Below the pieces are notes generated by a model, which saw only the letters and a list, made by a program, of their open reading frames with translations, searched no databases and had not been told where the DNA came from. 64,000 nt of DNA from Verrucomicrobiota bacterium (GTDB taxonomy: Bacteria; Verrucomicrobiota; Verrucomicrobiia; Limisphaerales; J093), in assembly GCA_016716505.1 (NCBI GenBank), contig JADJWF010000011.1, positions 820,792 through 884,791 on the forward strand, in the 5' to 3' direction. Positions 9,752-20,200 of the stretch are shown here, piece by piece. A program made the translations under genes and the position numbers. The first letter of the stretch is position 1. Each line of letters begins with the position of its first letter.

Positions 9752-9942
9752 GGCCAGTGGTTCTTGGGGGCGATTCCCGGAGGGTATCGTCGGCATCTCC
9801 CGGTGGCCCTCTCGCCAGCCCTCGCCGCAGATTGAGAATGGCGTTGCGCGCGCAGCGGCTTCCTTCCTAGCTTCCGGGCGGCGTCCGGTCCGCGATGCCG
9901 GACGAACCGTGGAATTAGTCGCGCGAAAACTCTGCCAGACAC

Positions 9943-11025
9943 ATGATCACGACCATTGAAAAACACCTCGGCGACAAGGCCGACTACCTGAAGTTCAACA
10001 CCCCCAAGATTCCGAAGGAGCGGCTGCACCTCCCGGGCCCGGATTGGGTGGACCGCATCTTCGCCCCGTCCGACCGCAACAACCGGGTCCTGGCGAATCT
10101 GCAGCGGCTCTACGGGACAGGCCGCCTCGCCAATACCGGCTACCTTTCGATCCTCCCGGTGGACCAGGGCATCGAGCACTCCGGCGGCGCGAGCTTCGCG
10201 AAGAATCCGGACTACTTCGACAGCGAGAACATCGTGAAGCTGGCGATCGAGGGCGGTTGCAACGCGGTGGCCTCGACCTACGGCGTGCTGGGGTCGGTCG
10301 CCCGCAAATACGCCCACAAGATTCCCTTCCTGGTGAAGATCAATCACAGCGAGTTGCTGACCTACCCGAACAAGGCCGACCAGATCATGTACGGCACCAT
10401 CAAGCAGGCGGCGGACATGGGCTGCGCAGCCGTGGGCGCGACCATCTACTTCGGCTCGGCGGAGAGCGGCCGGCAGATCGTCGAGGTCAGCCAGGCGTTC
10501 GCGATGGCGCATGAATTGGGCATGGCCACCGTGTTGTGGTGCTATCTCCGTAACAGCGCCTTCAAGGTGAAGGGGGCCGACGGCAAGGCCACGGATTACC
10601 ATGTGTCCGCCGACCTCACCGGGCAGGCCAATCATCTCGGCGTCACCATTCAAGCCGACATCATCAAACAGAAGCTCCCGGAGAACAACGGCGGCTACAA
10701 GGCGTTGAACCTGGGCAGTTCGGGCTACGGGAAGTTTGACGAGCGCATCTACACGGACTTGTGCAGCGAGCACCCGATTGATCTGTGCCGTTACCAGGTG
10801 GCGAACTGTTACATGGGGCGTGCCGGGCTCATCAACTCGGGTGGCGAATCCAAGGGCAAGGGCGACCTCGAGGCTGCCGTGCTCACGGCGGTCATCAACA
10901 AGCGTGCCGGCGGCATGGGCCTGATTTCGGGCCGCAAGGCGTTTCAGCGGCCGATGAAGGAAGGCGTGGCCCTCCTGAACGCGATTCAGGACGTGTATCT
11001 CTGTCCCGAAGTGACGGTGGCGTGA
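9943..11025 (+). CDS. fbaB: Fructose-bisphosphate aldolase class I (FbaB/DhnA type)
   Basis: A 360-residue aldolase that interconverts fructose 1,6-bisphosphate with DHAP and glyceraldehyde 3-phosphate by a Schiff-base (metal-independent) mechanism. It matches Escherichia coli FbaB over its full length. Conserved blocks include TGYLSILPVDQGIEHSGGASF, CNAVASTYGVLGSVARKYAHKIPFLVKINH, TVLWCYLRNSAFK, HVSADLTGQANHLGVTIQADIIKQK, and RYQVANCYMGRAGLINSGGESKG followed by NKRAGGMGLISGRKAFQRPM. The ATG at 9943 begins the conserved N-terminus. It is followed by a good intrinsic terminator and appears monocistronic. Confidence 0.97.
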   Translation: MITTIEKHLGDKADYLKFNTPKIPKERLHLPGPDWVDRIFAPSDRNNRVLANLQRLYGTGRLANTGYLSILPVDQGIEHSGGASFAKNPDYFDSENIVKLAIEGGCNAVASTYGVLGSVARKYAHKIPFLVKINHSELLTYPNKADQIMYGTIKQAADMGCAAVGATIYFGSAESGRQIVEVSQAFAMAHELGMATVLWCYLRNSAFKVKGADGKATDYHVSADLTGQANHLGVTIQADIIKQKLPENNGGYKALNLGSSGYGKFDERIYTDLCSEHPIDLCRYQVANCYMGRAGLINSGGESKGKGDLEAAVLTAVINKRAGGMGLISGRKAFQRPMKEGVALLNAIQDVYLCPEVTVA

Positions 11026-11050
11026 TTTCTTTACGGGGCAGCCCGAATGG

Positions 11051-11089
11051 GTCACCCCGCTCTCGTCGCCGGGGGCGGGGTGGCTTTTT
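11051..11089 (+). terminator. Intrinsic terminator after fbaB
   Basis: An 8-bp perfect GC stem (CACCCCGC at 11053-11060 and GCGGGGTG at 11075-11082) with a 14-nt loop, followed by a run of five T at 11085-11089. It lies 27 bp after the fbaB stop codon. Confidence 0.7.
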
Positions 11090-11280
11090 GCCGCGGCTTC
11101 AACCGCCTTTTCAACGACAGCGTTGCGTTGCAGGATTCGCCGCGCGGATTCGTTTGCGGTGAATGGCAGCCCGTAGGGAAAAGTGGATTCGATTTCGCGA
11201 TAGCCATCCCAAGCGGCGACATTCCGCTTGACGGGACAGCTAGTGCGATTTGAATCCTAACCATCTTGGGTGACATTATC

Positions 11281-12948
11281 ATGATTGAGCAAACCGCCAA
11301 GCGCACGCACAACGAGGAAATCAAAGAGGCGATCCCGACTTTGGCGGGAACAATCGCCGCCACGCTCCAAGACCCTGCGGCGGACCGGTTCTCCGAGGAT
11401 GATCAGCAGTTCATCAAGTTTCACGGCATCTACCAGCAGGACGACCGGGATCTCCGCAAGACCGGCAAGAAATACATTCTGATGGTGCGGGGGCGCATCC
11501 CGGGCGGCGTCATGACCCCGGCGCAATGGATCACGTTCGACGATCTGGCGGCCAGGTACGGCAACAACACGCTCCGCGTCACCACCCGACAGAGTATTCA
11601 GTTCCACGGCGTGGTGATGGCGGGATTGGGGCCGCTGGTCAAAACCGTCAACGAATCCCTGCTCTCGACCTTGGCGGCGTGCGGTGACGTGAATCGCAAC
11701 GTGCTCGCGCCGCCGACGCCGGCGTACACGCGCGCCCGGGAGGAGGTGTTCGCCGACTGTGTGCGGGTCGCGGATGCGCTCAGGCCCCAGACCCGGGCGT
11801 ACCACGCCATCTGGCTCGATGGCGTGCAGCTCGATCTCGACGACCCGGCGAACAAGAACTTCACCGACCCGCTGTACGGAAAGACCTACCTGCCCCGGAA
11901 GTTCAAGACCGCGTTTGTCATCCCGCCGATCAACGACCTTGACGTGCTGACCAACGACCTCGGATTCATCGCGATCGTCGAGAATGAGCGGCTGGTGGGC
12001 TACAACGCGGCGGTCGGCGGCGGTTTGGGGCGCAGCCACGGCAATGAGGCCACCTACCCGCGGCTGGCGGACGTCATTGGCTTCCTGCCTCCGGAACGAC
12101 TCGTGGACGTGGCGAAGGCCGTGGTGACCGTGCATCGCGATTTCGGCGACCGCACCGACCGTAAGCACGCCCGGCTCAAGTACGTCGTACAGGAGCGCGG
12201 CGTCGAGTGGACGCGGGCGGAGATTGAACGGCGCGCCGGACTGACCCTCGAGCCCCCGCGGCCGTATCACTTCACCACCACCCACGATCTCCTGGGCTGG
12301 CATCGCGCGGTGGATGGGTCGGCCTTTTTCGGTTTGCACGTGGAGAACGGCCGAATTCGCGACGCAACGGGCAAGGCCATGAAGACGGCGTTGCGCCGCA
12401 TTGCCGAACGATTCCCTCACATCGAATTCCGGCTCACGGGCAACCAGAACGTCATCCTCGCCCGCGTGGCGCCGGCGGACCAGGGAGCGATTGACGCCCT
12501 GCTGAACGAGCATGGTGTTCCCACGGGCCGGCAGGCCTCTGTCCTCCACGCCGCCGCGATGGCCTGCGTGGCGTTGCCCACGTGCGGGCTGGCACTGGCC
12601 GAATCGGAACGTTTCCTCCCGGGTCTCCTGGACCGGATCGAGAAACTACTGGCCGATGTCGGGTTGCCCGACGAGGAGATCATCATCCGCATGACCGGTT
12701 GTCCGAACGGCTGCGCGCGTCCCTATACCGCGGAACTGGCGTTTGTGGGCAAGGCCCCCGGTCGCTACCAGGTCTGGCTGGGCGGCAATGCCACCGGCAC
12801 GCGGCTCAACCGCGTCTGGAAAGACATGGTCAAGGAAGCGGAAATCGAAGCGGAACTGCGCCCGCTTTTCGAACGATTCCGCGGAGAGCGTCAGCCCGGC
12901 GAGCGGTTTGGCGACTGGGTGGCCCGCGCGGTATGGACTGCCACCTGA
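11281..12948 (+). CDS. cysI: Assimilatory sulfite (or nitrite) reductase hemoprotein
   Basis: A 555-residue siroheme/[4Fe-4S] reductase that takes sulfite to sulfide with six electrons. The paired cofactor-binding cysteines are C429-x5-C435 (CVALPTC) and C474-x3-C478 (TGCPNGC). The siroheme-fold strings RVTTRQSIQFHGV and RMTGCPNGCARPYTAELAFVG are intact. Length fits CysI (about 570). There is no flavoprotein cysJ nearby, so electrons probably come from ferredoxin. ATG 11281 is preferred over an in-frame TTG at 11266. The gene leads a same-strand run cysI-cysH-cysD-cysN; that context favours sulfite over nitrite as substrate. Confidence 0.92.
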   Translation: MIEQTAKRTHNEEIKEAIPTLAGTIAATLQDPAADRFSEDDQQFIKFHGIYQQDDRDLRKTGKKYILMVRGRIPGGVMTPAQWITFDDLAARYGNNTLRVTTRQSIQFHGVVMAGLGPLVKTVNESLLSTLAACGDVNRNVLAPPTPAYTRAREEVFADCVRVADALRPQTRAYHAIWLDGVQLDLDDPANKNFTDPLYGKTYLPRKFKTAFVIPPINDLDVLTNDLGFIAIVENERLVGYNAAVGGGLGRSHGNEATYPRLADVIGFLPPERLVDVAKAVVTVHRDFGDRTDRKHARLKYVVQERGVEWTRAEIERRAGLTLEPPRPYHFTTTHDLLGWHRAVDGSAFFGLHVENGRIRDATGKAMKTALRRIAERFPHIEFRLTGNQNVILARVAPADQGAIDALLNEHGVPTGRQASVLHAAAMACVALPTCGLALAESERFLPGLLDRIEKLLADVGLPDEEIIIRMTGCPNGCARPYTAELAFVGKAPGRYQVWLGGNATGTRLNRVWKDMVKEAEIEAELRPLFERFRGERQPGERFGDWVARAVWTAT

Positions 12949-13020
12949 GCCCCTCAACCGCGCCACAACTCCCGAGAACTACCCACAGCGCCGATGGACC
13001 GGGGGCAAACACACTCCGCC

Positions 13021-13689
13021 ATGACTGCTGAAGAAATCGCCCGGGCCAACGCCGCGCTTCGCTCGCAGCCGCCCCTGGAAATCATCCGGTGGGCGATTGC
13101 GCAGGCCGAGGGTCGCGCGATCGTCTCCACGAACTTTCGCCCCTACGAGGCGGTCCTGCTGCACCTGGTTACCCAGGTCCAGCCGGACATTCCCGTGCTG
13201 TGGGTGGACCACGGCTACAATCGCCCGGCCACCTACCGGCACGCCGAGGAGCTGAAGCGGCGACTCAACCTGAATCTTCGCCCGTATTTGCCCCGCCTGA
13301 CCGCCGCGCACTACGACGCCGTCCACGGCGGCGTGCCCGAGGCCACGCCCGAAAACGAGGAGCGGCTCAAAGCCTTCAGTGCGGTGATGAAACTCGAACC
13401 CTTCCAGCGCGGAATGCGGGAGCTGGCTCCGCGCGTCTGGTTCACCGCGCTGCGCCGGGTGCAGAACCCTCATCGGGCCGGTCTCGACATCCTTTCCCTC
13501 GACAGCAACTTCGGCACCCTCAAGGTGTCACCCGTGTTCTACTGGACCGACGCGGAAATGGAGGCCTACCTGGCCCGGCACCAACTCCCCAACGAATGGG
13601 ATTACTACGATCCCGCGAAGGCCGACGAGAAACGGGAGTGCGGCCTGCACGCGACTTGGGGCGGCCGCGCGGCGGCGGCCGTGCAGTGA
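13021..13689 (+). CDS. cysH: Phosphoadenylyl-sulfate (PAPS/APS) reductase
   Basis: A 222-residue CysH-family protein that reduces activated sulfate to sulfite using a thiol donor. Seen are the PP-loop-like FRPYEAVLLHLVTQVQPDIPVLWVDHGYN, the substrate region ALRRVQNPHRAGLDILSLD, and the catalytic C-terminal ECGLH motif with Cys207. It lacks the CC...CxxC cluster of APS reductases, so a PAPS-type enzyme is more likely; that implies an APS kinase outside this window. ATG 13021 is chosen; an upstream in-frame ATG at 12994 would add nine residues. It follows cysI by 72 bp. Confidence 0.9.
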   Translation: MTAEEIARANAALRSQPPLEIIRWAIAQAEGRAIVSTNFRPYEAVLLHLVTQVQPDIPVLWVDHGYNRPATYRHAEELKRRLNLNLRPYLPRLTAAHYDAVHGGVPEATPENEERLKAFSAVMKLEPFQRGMRELAPRVWFTALRRVQNPHRAGLDILSLDSNFGTLKVSPVFYWTDAEMEAYLARHQLPNEWDYYDPAKADEKRECGLHATWGGRAAAAVQ

Positions 13690-13853
13690 TGGACCCCACG
13701 TCTTGCCCTGCCAGAGATTCGATGCCGTCGGTCCCCTCATCCCCGCCTCACCTCGTCACTGCGCCGCGCGCGGGGTGTCGCGCCCGCGCGGCCGGGAGGT
13801 CGGCGCACCCGTGAGCTTCGCCCGGCATCCTTACTGTCGAACCTTTTCCTCCG

Positions 13854-14756
13854 ATGCCCTCCTACCATCTTGACCATCTCGCGTATCTCGAAACCGAGGC
13901 CGTCCACGTGATGCGCGAGGTTGCGGCCGAGTTCGAACGACCGGCCCTGCTGTTCTCGGGCGGGAAAGACTCGATTTGCCTGCTGCGCCTGGCGGAAAAG
14001 GCGTTTCGCCCGTCTGATCTCCCCATGCCCTTGCTCAACGTGGACACGGGTCACCACTTTCCCGAGCTGAACGAATTCCGCGACCGCCGGGCCTCTGAAC
14101 TGGGCGCGAAACTGATCGTTCGCAAGGTGGAAGATGCCATCGCCGCCGGCGTTGCCGTTCCCACGCCGGGGGAAATCAGCCGCAATCGGCTTCAGATCCC
14201 CACGTTGCTCGCCGCCATCGAGGAGTTCCGGTTTGATTGCGCCATCGGGGGCGCCCGCCGCGACGAGGAGAAGGCCCGCGCCAAGGAGCGCTTCTTCAGT
14301 TTCCGGGACGCCTTTGGCCAGTGGGATCCGAAAAACCAGCGCCCTGAGCTTTGGAACCTCTACAACGCCCGGGTCAATCCGGGCGAGCACATGCGCGTGT
14401 TCCCGCTCTCGAACTGGACCGAGATGGACGTGTGGGAGTACATCCGCCGCGAACGGTTGGAAGTGCCGCGCATCTACTTCAGCCATCGGCGCCTCGCGGT
14501 CCGCCGCGGCGGCCAATGGTTGCCGGTCACCGACCTGTTGCCGCCCAAACCCAACGAAACGGTCCGGGAACTCGTCGTCCGGGTGCGGACCATCGGCGAC
14601 ATCATCAGCACCGGTTTGGTGGAAAGCCCCGCCAACACCGTGGACGACATCATCGCGGAAATCGCCGCGGCCCGCGTGACCGAACGCGGCTCGCGCGCGG
14701 ACGACAAGACCAGCGAAGCCGCCATGGAAGATCGCAAGAAAGCAGGGTATTTCTGA
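13854..14756 (+). CDS. cysD: Sulfate adenylyltransferase subunit 2 (ATP sulfurylase small subunit)
   Basis: A 300-residue CysD, the catalytic subunit that makes APS from sulfate and ATP in complex with the GTPase CysN. The PP-loop SGGKDS is at residues 35-40 of an otherwise typical sequence: FAVIGGARRDEEKARAKERFFS-type block, VFPLSNWTEMDVWEYI, and the C-terminal GDIISTGLVESPANTVDDII. It lies 164 bp downstream of cysH and about 100 bp upstream of cysN. Length matches the family (about 300). Confidence 0.96.
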   Translation: MPSYHLDHLAYLETEAVHVMREVAAEFERPALLFSGGKDSICLLRLAEKAFRPSDLPMPLLNVDTGHHFPELNEFRDRRASELGAKLIVRKVEDAIAAGVAVPTPGEISRNRLQIPTLLAAIEEFRFDCAIGGARRDEEKARAKERFFSFRDAFGQWDPKNQRPELWNLYNARVNPGEHMRVFPLSNWTEMDVWEYIRRERLEVPRIYFSHRRLAVRRGGQWLPVTDLLPPKPNETVRELVVRVRTIGDIISTGLVESPANTVDDIIAEIAAARVTERGSRADDKTSEAAMEDRKKAGYF

Positions 14757-14853
14757 TGTGTCGGGCGCGGCATCACTTTCATTTCCGGGGCGACCTTCAG
14801 GCCTCACGCACGGCCGCGCCCCGCATGGACTGACCCAAGACTGTTTCCCCCTC

Positions 14854-16173
14854 ATGCTCCCCGGCTCCCATCCGATTGACATCCTCCGCTTCAACACCTG
14901 CGGCTCGGTGGACGACGGCAAGTCCACCCTGATCGGCCGCCTGTTGTACGACTCGAAGAACCTGATGGAGGATCAGATCGAGGCGCTCGAACGCTCCGCC
15001 GACATCACCGGCGGCGGCCAGATCAACCTCGCCAACCTGACCGACGGCCTCCGTGCCGAGCGCGAGCAGGGCATCACCATTGACGTGGCCTATCGCTACT
15101 TCGCCACGCCGCGTCGCCGCTTCATTGTGGCCGACACCCCCGGCCACGTGCAGTACACCCGCAACATGGTCACCGGCGCCTCCTCGGCCAACCTCTCTGT
15201 CGTGTTGGTGGATGCCCGGCAGGGCGTCATTGAACAGTCGCGCCGGCACACGTACATCGCGGCCCTCCTCGGCATTCCTCACGTGGTGATCGCCGTCAAC
15301 AAGATGGACCTCGTGGACTGGAGCGAGGCGCGCTTCCGGGAAATCCGCGAGCAGTTCGAGGCCTTCCTGCCCCGCCTGAATGTGTTGCGCGACGTCAAGT
15401 TCATCCCCATCAGCGCCCTGAACGGCGACAACGTCGTGGACCCCTCGCCGCGAACGCCCTGGTACGAGGGGCCGCCGCTGCTGCGGCACCTTGAGAACGT
15501 CCACATTGCCAGCGACTGGAACCTCGAAGGCCTCCGCTTCCCCGTGCAATGGGTCAACCGCCCGCACGCGCCGCGCGACCCCGCCCTCCACGACTTTCGC
15601 GGGCTCAGCGGCCAGCTCGCCGGTGGCATCGTTCGCGCTGGCGACAAGGTCCTCGTGTTGCCCGGCGGTCTTCGTTCCACCGTCCGGCAGATTCACACCT
15701 TCGACGGCCCCTTGGCGGAAGCTTTCTCCCCGCAGTCGGTCACCTTGCTGCTCGCGGACGATCTCGACGTCAGCCGGGGCGACATGATCGTCGGCGCCGA
15801 CCATTTGCCCGGCGTCGGCAGCGATCTGCGCGCCAAGCTGTGCTGGATGCACCAGAAGCCGCTGGTACGGGGACGGAAATTCTGGCTGAAGCACACCACC
15901 CAAACCGTCCAGGCCGTCGTCACCACGCTCGAGTCGCGGATCAACATCGCCACCTACGACGAGGAACCCGACCCGCCGCAGTTGCTGCTCAACGATATCG
16001 GGGCGGTTCGCCTGCAGACCAGCAAGCCGCTGGTGTACGACGGGTATGCCCAAAACCGGCTCACGGGCGCGTTCATCCTCATCGAGCCCGGCACCAATCT
16101 CACGGTCGCCGCCGGCATGCTCCAGCCGCCCGCGGAACTCTACAAACCGGAGTACACCGACTTTGCGATTTGA
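14854..16173 (+). CDS. cysN: Sulfate adenylyltransferase subunit 1 (GTPase)
   Basis: A 439-residue EF-Tu-like GTPase whose hydrolysis cycle drives APS formation by CysD. G1 is GSVDDGKST (residues 17-25), G3 is DTPGH (94-98) and G4 is NKMD (149-152). Two beta-barrel domains follow. There is no C-terminal APS-kinase (CysC) domain, so this is not a NodQ-type fusion. ATG 14854 is chosen because the 96 nt of open frame upstream have no family similarity. Its stop is only 6 bp from the stop of the convergent metallophosphoesterase gene. Confidence 0.95.
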   Translation: MLPGSHPIDILRFNTCGSVDDGKSTLIGRLLYDSKNLMEDQIEALERSADITGGGQINLANLTDGLRAEREQGITIDVAYRYFATPRRRFIVADTPGHVQYTRNMVTGASSANLSVVLVDARQGVIEQSRRHTYIAALLGIPHVVIAVNKMDLVDWSEARFREIREQFEAFLPRLNVLRDVKFIPISALNGDNVVDPSPRTPWYEGPPLLRHLENVHIASDWNLEGLRFPVQWVNRPHAPRDPALHDFRGLSGQLAGGIVRAGDKVLVLPGGLRSTVRQIHTFDGPLAEAFSPQSVTLLLADDLDVSRGDMIVGADHLPGVGSDLRAKLCWMHQKPLVRGRKFWLKHTTQTVQAVVTTLESRINIATYDEEPDPPQLLLNDIGAVRLQTSKPLVYDGYAQNRLTGAFILIEPGTNLTVAAGMLQPPAELYKPEYTDFAI

Positions 16174-16179
16174 GCGCCG

Positions 16180-17151
16180 CTACGGCTTTCCCCACGGCAA
16201 CCGCTCGATCGTCAACTGCGACGGACGGCGGCCCTCCGGGTCAACCTCCAGCCAGCCGAACCCGCCGTCCTTGAGCAACTGACAGCCGGTGAGACTCGGC
16301 ACGAGCCGCACACGAAACGGCTTCCACAATCGCGCCCGGCTGAGCGCCTCGCTCATGCGACGGATGGAGGTGCCCAGGAATCGAATCGGCGGAATTCCCG
16401 CCAGGATACGGCTGGCCCGGTAAATCACCGGCGTGTGGAGATGACCGATGATTGTCATCTCGAGCTGCGCCCGCCGCGACTGCAGTGCCGGCTCCTCCCA
16501 CAAGAACGGCAACGCTGTCGGGTCATGGACAAACAGGATCAGCCGGTCCTCCGGTGCCAGGCCTTCGAGGAATTGCCGGAACGCCGCCAAGTGCTCCGCG
16601 CGCCAGCGCTCCCAGGCGGGCAGTTCCTCCGCCAGCGTCTCCGGCGCGAACACCGGCAGGGCCACCAGTGACGACACAACCCCCGCCAACACCACCCGCC
16701 CAAACCGACGCTGCCACAGGGGCGGCATTCCCAACTCGTGAACGCAGCGCGACCAGCTCAGCCGCCGCAAGCCGCCGACGCCCCCAAACAGGCTCATCTT
16801 GCCAAGCTCGTGATCGCCGTACGTGAGATCGAGCCGCGTTCCGAAGACCGCGCGCAGGCGATCCAACACCTGCTGCGCGCTGGCGTACGCCGCGTTATCG
16901 CTGACCCCCACGAACGCGGTGTCGCACGAGTAATCCCCGTTGGCCACGCAATGGTCCGCGTCGCGCGCCCGGAGCAGAAAATCGTCCAGCCGATGGTTGT
17001 GGGCGAGCGGATCGGCGAGCCAGAAAAACCGCCGGTAGGCGCGTACCAAAAGACGGAGCGGCCGGTTGCGAATTGCCCGGCTTTCATGGCCGCGACGCCG
17101 TTGCTCCGCCGGGCTGGCGTGGTGGATGTCACTGACGACGGCGATGCGCAC
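16180..17151 (-). CDS. Metallophosphoesterase (calcineurin-like)
   Basis: A 323-residue protein with the full set of metallophosphoesterase metal-binding motifs in order: VVSDIHH, ANGDYSCD, GDHELG, LFVHDPT and IIGHLHT. The family hydrolyses phosphomonoesters or phosphodiesters with two metal ions; the substrate is not predictable here. The GTG at 17151 gives the classic MRIAVVSDIHH start; a TTG start at 17190 in the same frame would add 13 residues. A hydrophobic stretch (GRVVLAGVVSSLVALPVFAP) may be a membrane-associating helix, possibly for lipid substrates. Convergent with cysN. Confidence 0.85.
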   Translation of the reverse strand: MRIAVVSDIHHASPAEQRRRGHESRAIRNRPLRLLVRAYRRFFWLADPLAHNHRLDDFLLRARDADHCVANGDYSCDTAFVGVSDNAAYASAQQVLDRLRAVFGTRLDLTYGDHELGKMSLFGGVGGLRRLSWSRCVHELGMPPLWQRRFGRVVLAGVVSSLVALPVFAPETLAEELPAWERWRAEHLAAFRQFLEGLAPEDRLILFVHDPTALPFLWEEPALQSRRAQLEMTIIGHLHTPVIYRASRILAGIPPIRFLGTSIRRMSEALSRARLWKPFRVRLVPSLTGCQLLKDGGFGWLEVDPEGRRPSQLTIERLPWGKP

Positions 17152-17260
17152 GATCGCGCCATCAAAGGGGCCGCGGTGGGCTGCCGTCAAGCGAGTGCCT
17201 TTGGGTCAGGGGTGGCGACGGTCAGGTGGAGGCTGGCCCCCTCCCGTTCAGAAGTCGGGT

Positions 17261-20200
17261 TCACCAGTCGGCTCGCAGCGTGACCAGGCCTCGGGACGGC
17301 ACCTTCACCGTTCCCCTCACCAGCGGTCCGCGACGCTCGCTGGTGTCGCTGAGGTGGATGGCCCTCGGCGTGCGCCCACTCCAGCGCAGCCGGGCGGATT
17401 CCTCGCGCTCCGCCGCACCGAACAGGCGGATGATCCACCCTTCACCGTCATCGGCGGGCTTGAGCCCCGTCACCAGCGCGGACGCGGGGGTGACGCGAAA
17501 GAGCGGTTCGCCCGAAGGCGCGGGGCCCGCCGCCGGCACCGGCAACAGCGGCTGCGTGAAGCCGGTGGCGAAGCGCGACGCCTCGGCCGCATCGTGCTTG
17601 CGGAAGGGGCGGAGAACGAAACGGAACACGGTCAGCCCTTCCTGATACGCGCGATAGTTGGTGCCCCAGTGGTTGTTCATGGCCCACGAATACAGGCGTT
17701 GCGTGCGCGGCACGGTTTGCCGCCACACGTCCGGGTTCGCCTGCGAGTTGAGCAGCGTGGCGGTGAGTTCGCCCACCTGCACCAGCGGCGCGTCCAGCGT
17801 CACCCACGTGATGCCGCGCTGGCGGTTCCACACGTTGGCCCAGCGCCCGATCGTGAACCAGTTTTTGCACGCGCTCGGGAGTTGATCCGCCTCGGGCCGC
17901 ATCCAGCCGAGCGGAAGGTCCAGCACCAGGTCTCCCTCCGGCACGAGGAAGGGAAACGCAAAGTTCAGACTCTCCTTGCCCTCGCGGGCCAGATAGCTCG
18001 GCGCGGCGAGGCGCGCCTTGTCCACTTGATTGATCAACTCGACGTGATCGAAGCCCGCAACCACGCGAACCTCGCGGCGCAACGACCGGCAACCCGGCGC
18101 GTCAGACTCGATGATCAGGGATGCCACCAGCGGCCCCGGCTCGCCCACGGAGATCCGCACCGGGCCGTTGCGCTGCACGTCCTTCACATCGTCCCCGATC
18201 AGGTAGCGGTAGTCGTTGAGCGTCTCGCCGCCGCTGGTGTCGGCGAAATTCCCCGGCAGGCCGCGCGCCGTGAGTTCCGCGAGGCCGCCCGTGACCTCGT
18301 CCACCCGCACCCGCACGCGGCCGTTGTCGAGCACCGCCCCGCGGGCGGTCGCGCTCCCCTGCCGGGGCGCCGCGCCGGCAGAGACGACATAACGCCGCGC
18401 CGCCAGGGGCGGAACCTTGGTCGCGAGGAAGACCAGTTCCCCCGAGCGCAGCCGTTGCGACGGGACCACCCGGCCTTGCGCATCGGTCACGCGATCTCCG
18501 GCCGCCGACAACTCCGCCGGCACCGTGACCAGCTCGGTGCGTTCCCAGGACGTGGTGTTGAACACATCCAACCCGCCCGCCGGCGTGGCCTCTCCTGTGC
18601 CCGCCGCCGCCACGGCCGCTCGGGCCAGCAACTCGCGCGACTGCCGGTCCGCCGCCTCGGCGTAGCCGCGCTTGATGTCCCACTGCTCGATGGTCTCCTT
18701 GCGCCCGGGTTCGCTCACACTGCACCACGCGCCCCACGTGTGCTCGGAGTAGAGCAGCACGCGGGTCCACGCGTCCTCGAAAGCCGCCACCGGATACACC
18801 CGCGGCGCGCGCAACGCGAACAGCGCCTCCGCCTGCGTCATTCGCTCGGAGCTTTGCCGGTTCATCGCCGTCTCGCGGGCCGAAGATCCCGCGCCGTCCT
18901 CCCAGTAGGGGGTCCAGTCTCCAGTGGCGCGCGGAAGCTGATCCCCGTAGCGGGCTTCGAGCGCGCGAAACGCCTCGCTCGCGCCGCTGATGATGAACCG
19001 CGGCCAGGCGTACCGGGCGTTCCAGTCGCGCACAAAGTCGCAGATTGCCGGGTCGGGCACCGCGTTGTCGCCGTGGCCGGCCCAGCGCACGTGCGCGATG
19101 TCGTACGGGTAGCCGCGCTGCTCGAGGCCGTCGTAAAACTCGTCCACCAACTGCGGCGACAGCTTCCCGTACCGGTGGGACATCGCGTAGCCCCAGAAGG
19201 GAATCCACGTCAGCACCTTGGTTCGTCCGTCCGGGCCGATCCACCAGAACGGCCTGTTCTCCCACTCGCGCAGGATGGTGCCGATCCGGTCGAAGTAGTT
19301 CGGCGCGGTGGAAAAGTACCGTATGCCCGCGTGGGCCATCGCCGTCACCGTGCCCCAGGTGTAACCCGGCACGTCGGAAATCATCGCCGCGTCAATCGGC
19401 TGGCCGGTCTGCTCGCTCAGCTTCGTCGCAAACCGGAACAGACGGACCAGTTCCTCCGGCCGGCACAACCCGGTCAACTCGTTCAGGTACATCCCGCACA
19501 GCGCCACCTGCCCGCGCTTCACCGCGTCGAAGAACCGCGCCCGCTGCGCGTCGTCGAGCCGGCGCAGGTACAGGTCCGCCGCCCAGAGAACTTCCACGTT
19601 CCAGACGAAGCGCGCCCCCTCCGGGTAATCCTTCGTCCGGTCCGCGTGGGCGATACCGTCCACGAGGTTCTGCACCTGGCGGTCCTCGATGGCGGTCTGA
19701 ATTTCCGTGTAGCCGATGTCCGTGTGCGAATGCGGCAGGACGTACACGGTCAGTTGGCGGACGGGCTTCCGCACGAGGTCGGCCGTCGCCACCACCTGCC
19801 CCAGCGCCTCCACGGTGATGCGGGTGGGCGTGTCGGACACCGCCTCGGGCAACGACACCTCGACGGTCTGCGTCCCCGGTTTCAACGCGAACGACAGCGG
19901 TGCCGCGCCGGTCACGGTCAGCGTTGCCGGCACCGGCTGGGCGTACGGGTGATGCAGCGTGACGCGCACCGGCTGGCGCAGCCCGGCCGGCGTCTTCTCG
20001 GCCAGTGGTTTCGCCCGCGCCTCGATCGTAAGGCCGCGCGGAAGCGACTCCGTCTCGCCGGCCCGGAAGAACTCGATCTCCGCGCCCCCCACGGTGCTAT
20101 AGTTCTGCGGCCCCAGTCCGGTGACCTGCCAGCGGACCCGCCGGGCGGTCACGGGCTGCGGCCAGGCGACGAAGGTGACGCCCCCGCGCTCGTTCGCGTG

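Noticed and set aside
11228..11256. Possible promoter upstream of cysI (TTGACG with TGAATC 17 nt later)
   Set aside because: The -35 is good but the -10 matches poorly; not strong enough to list.
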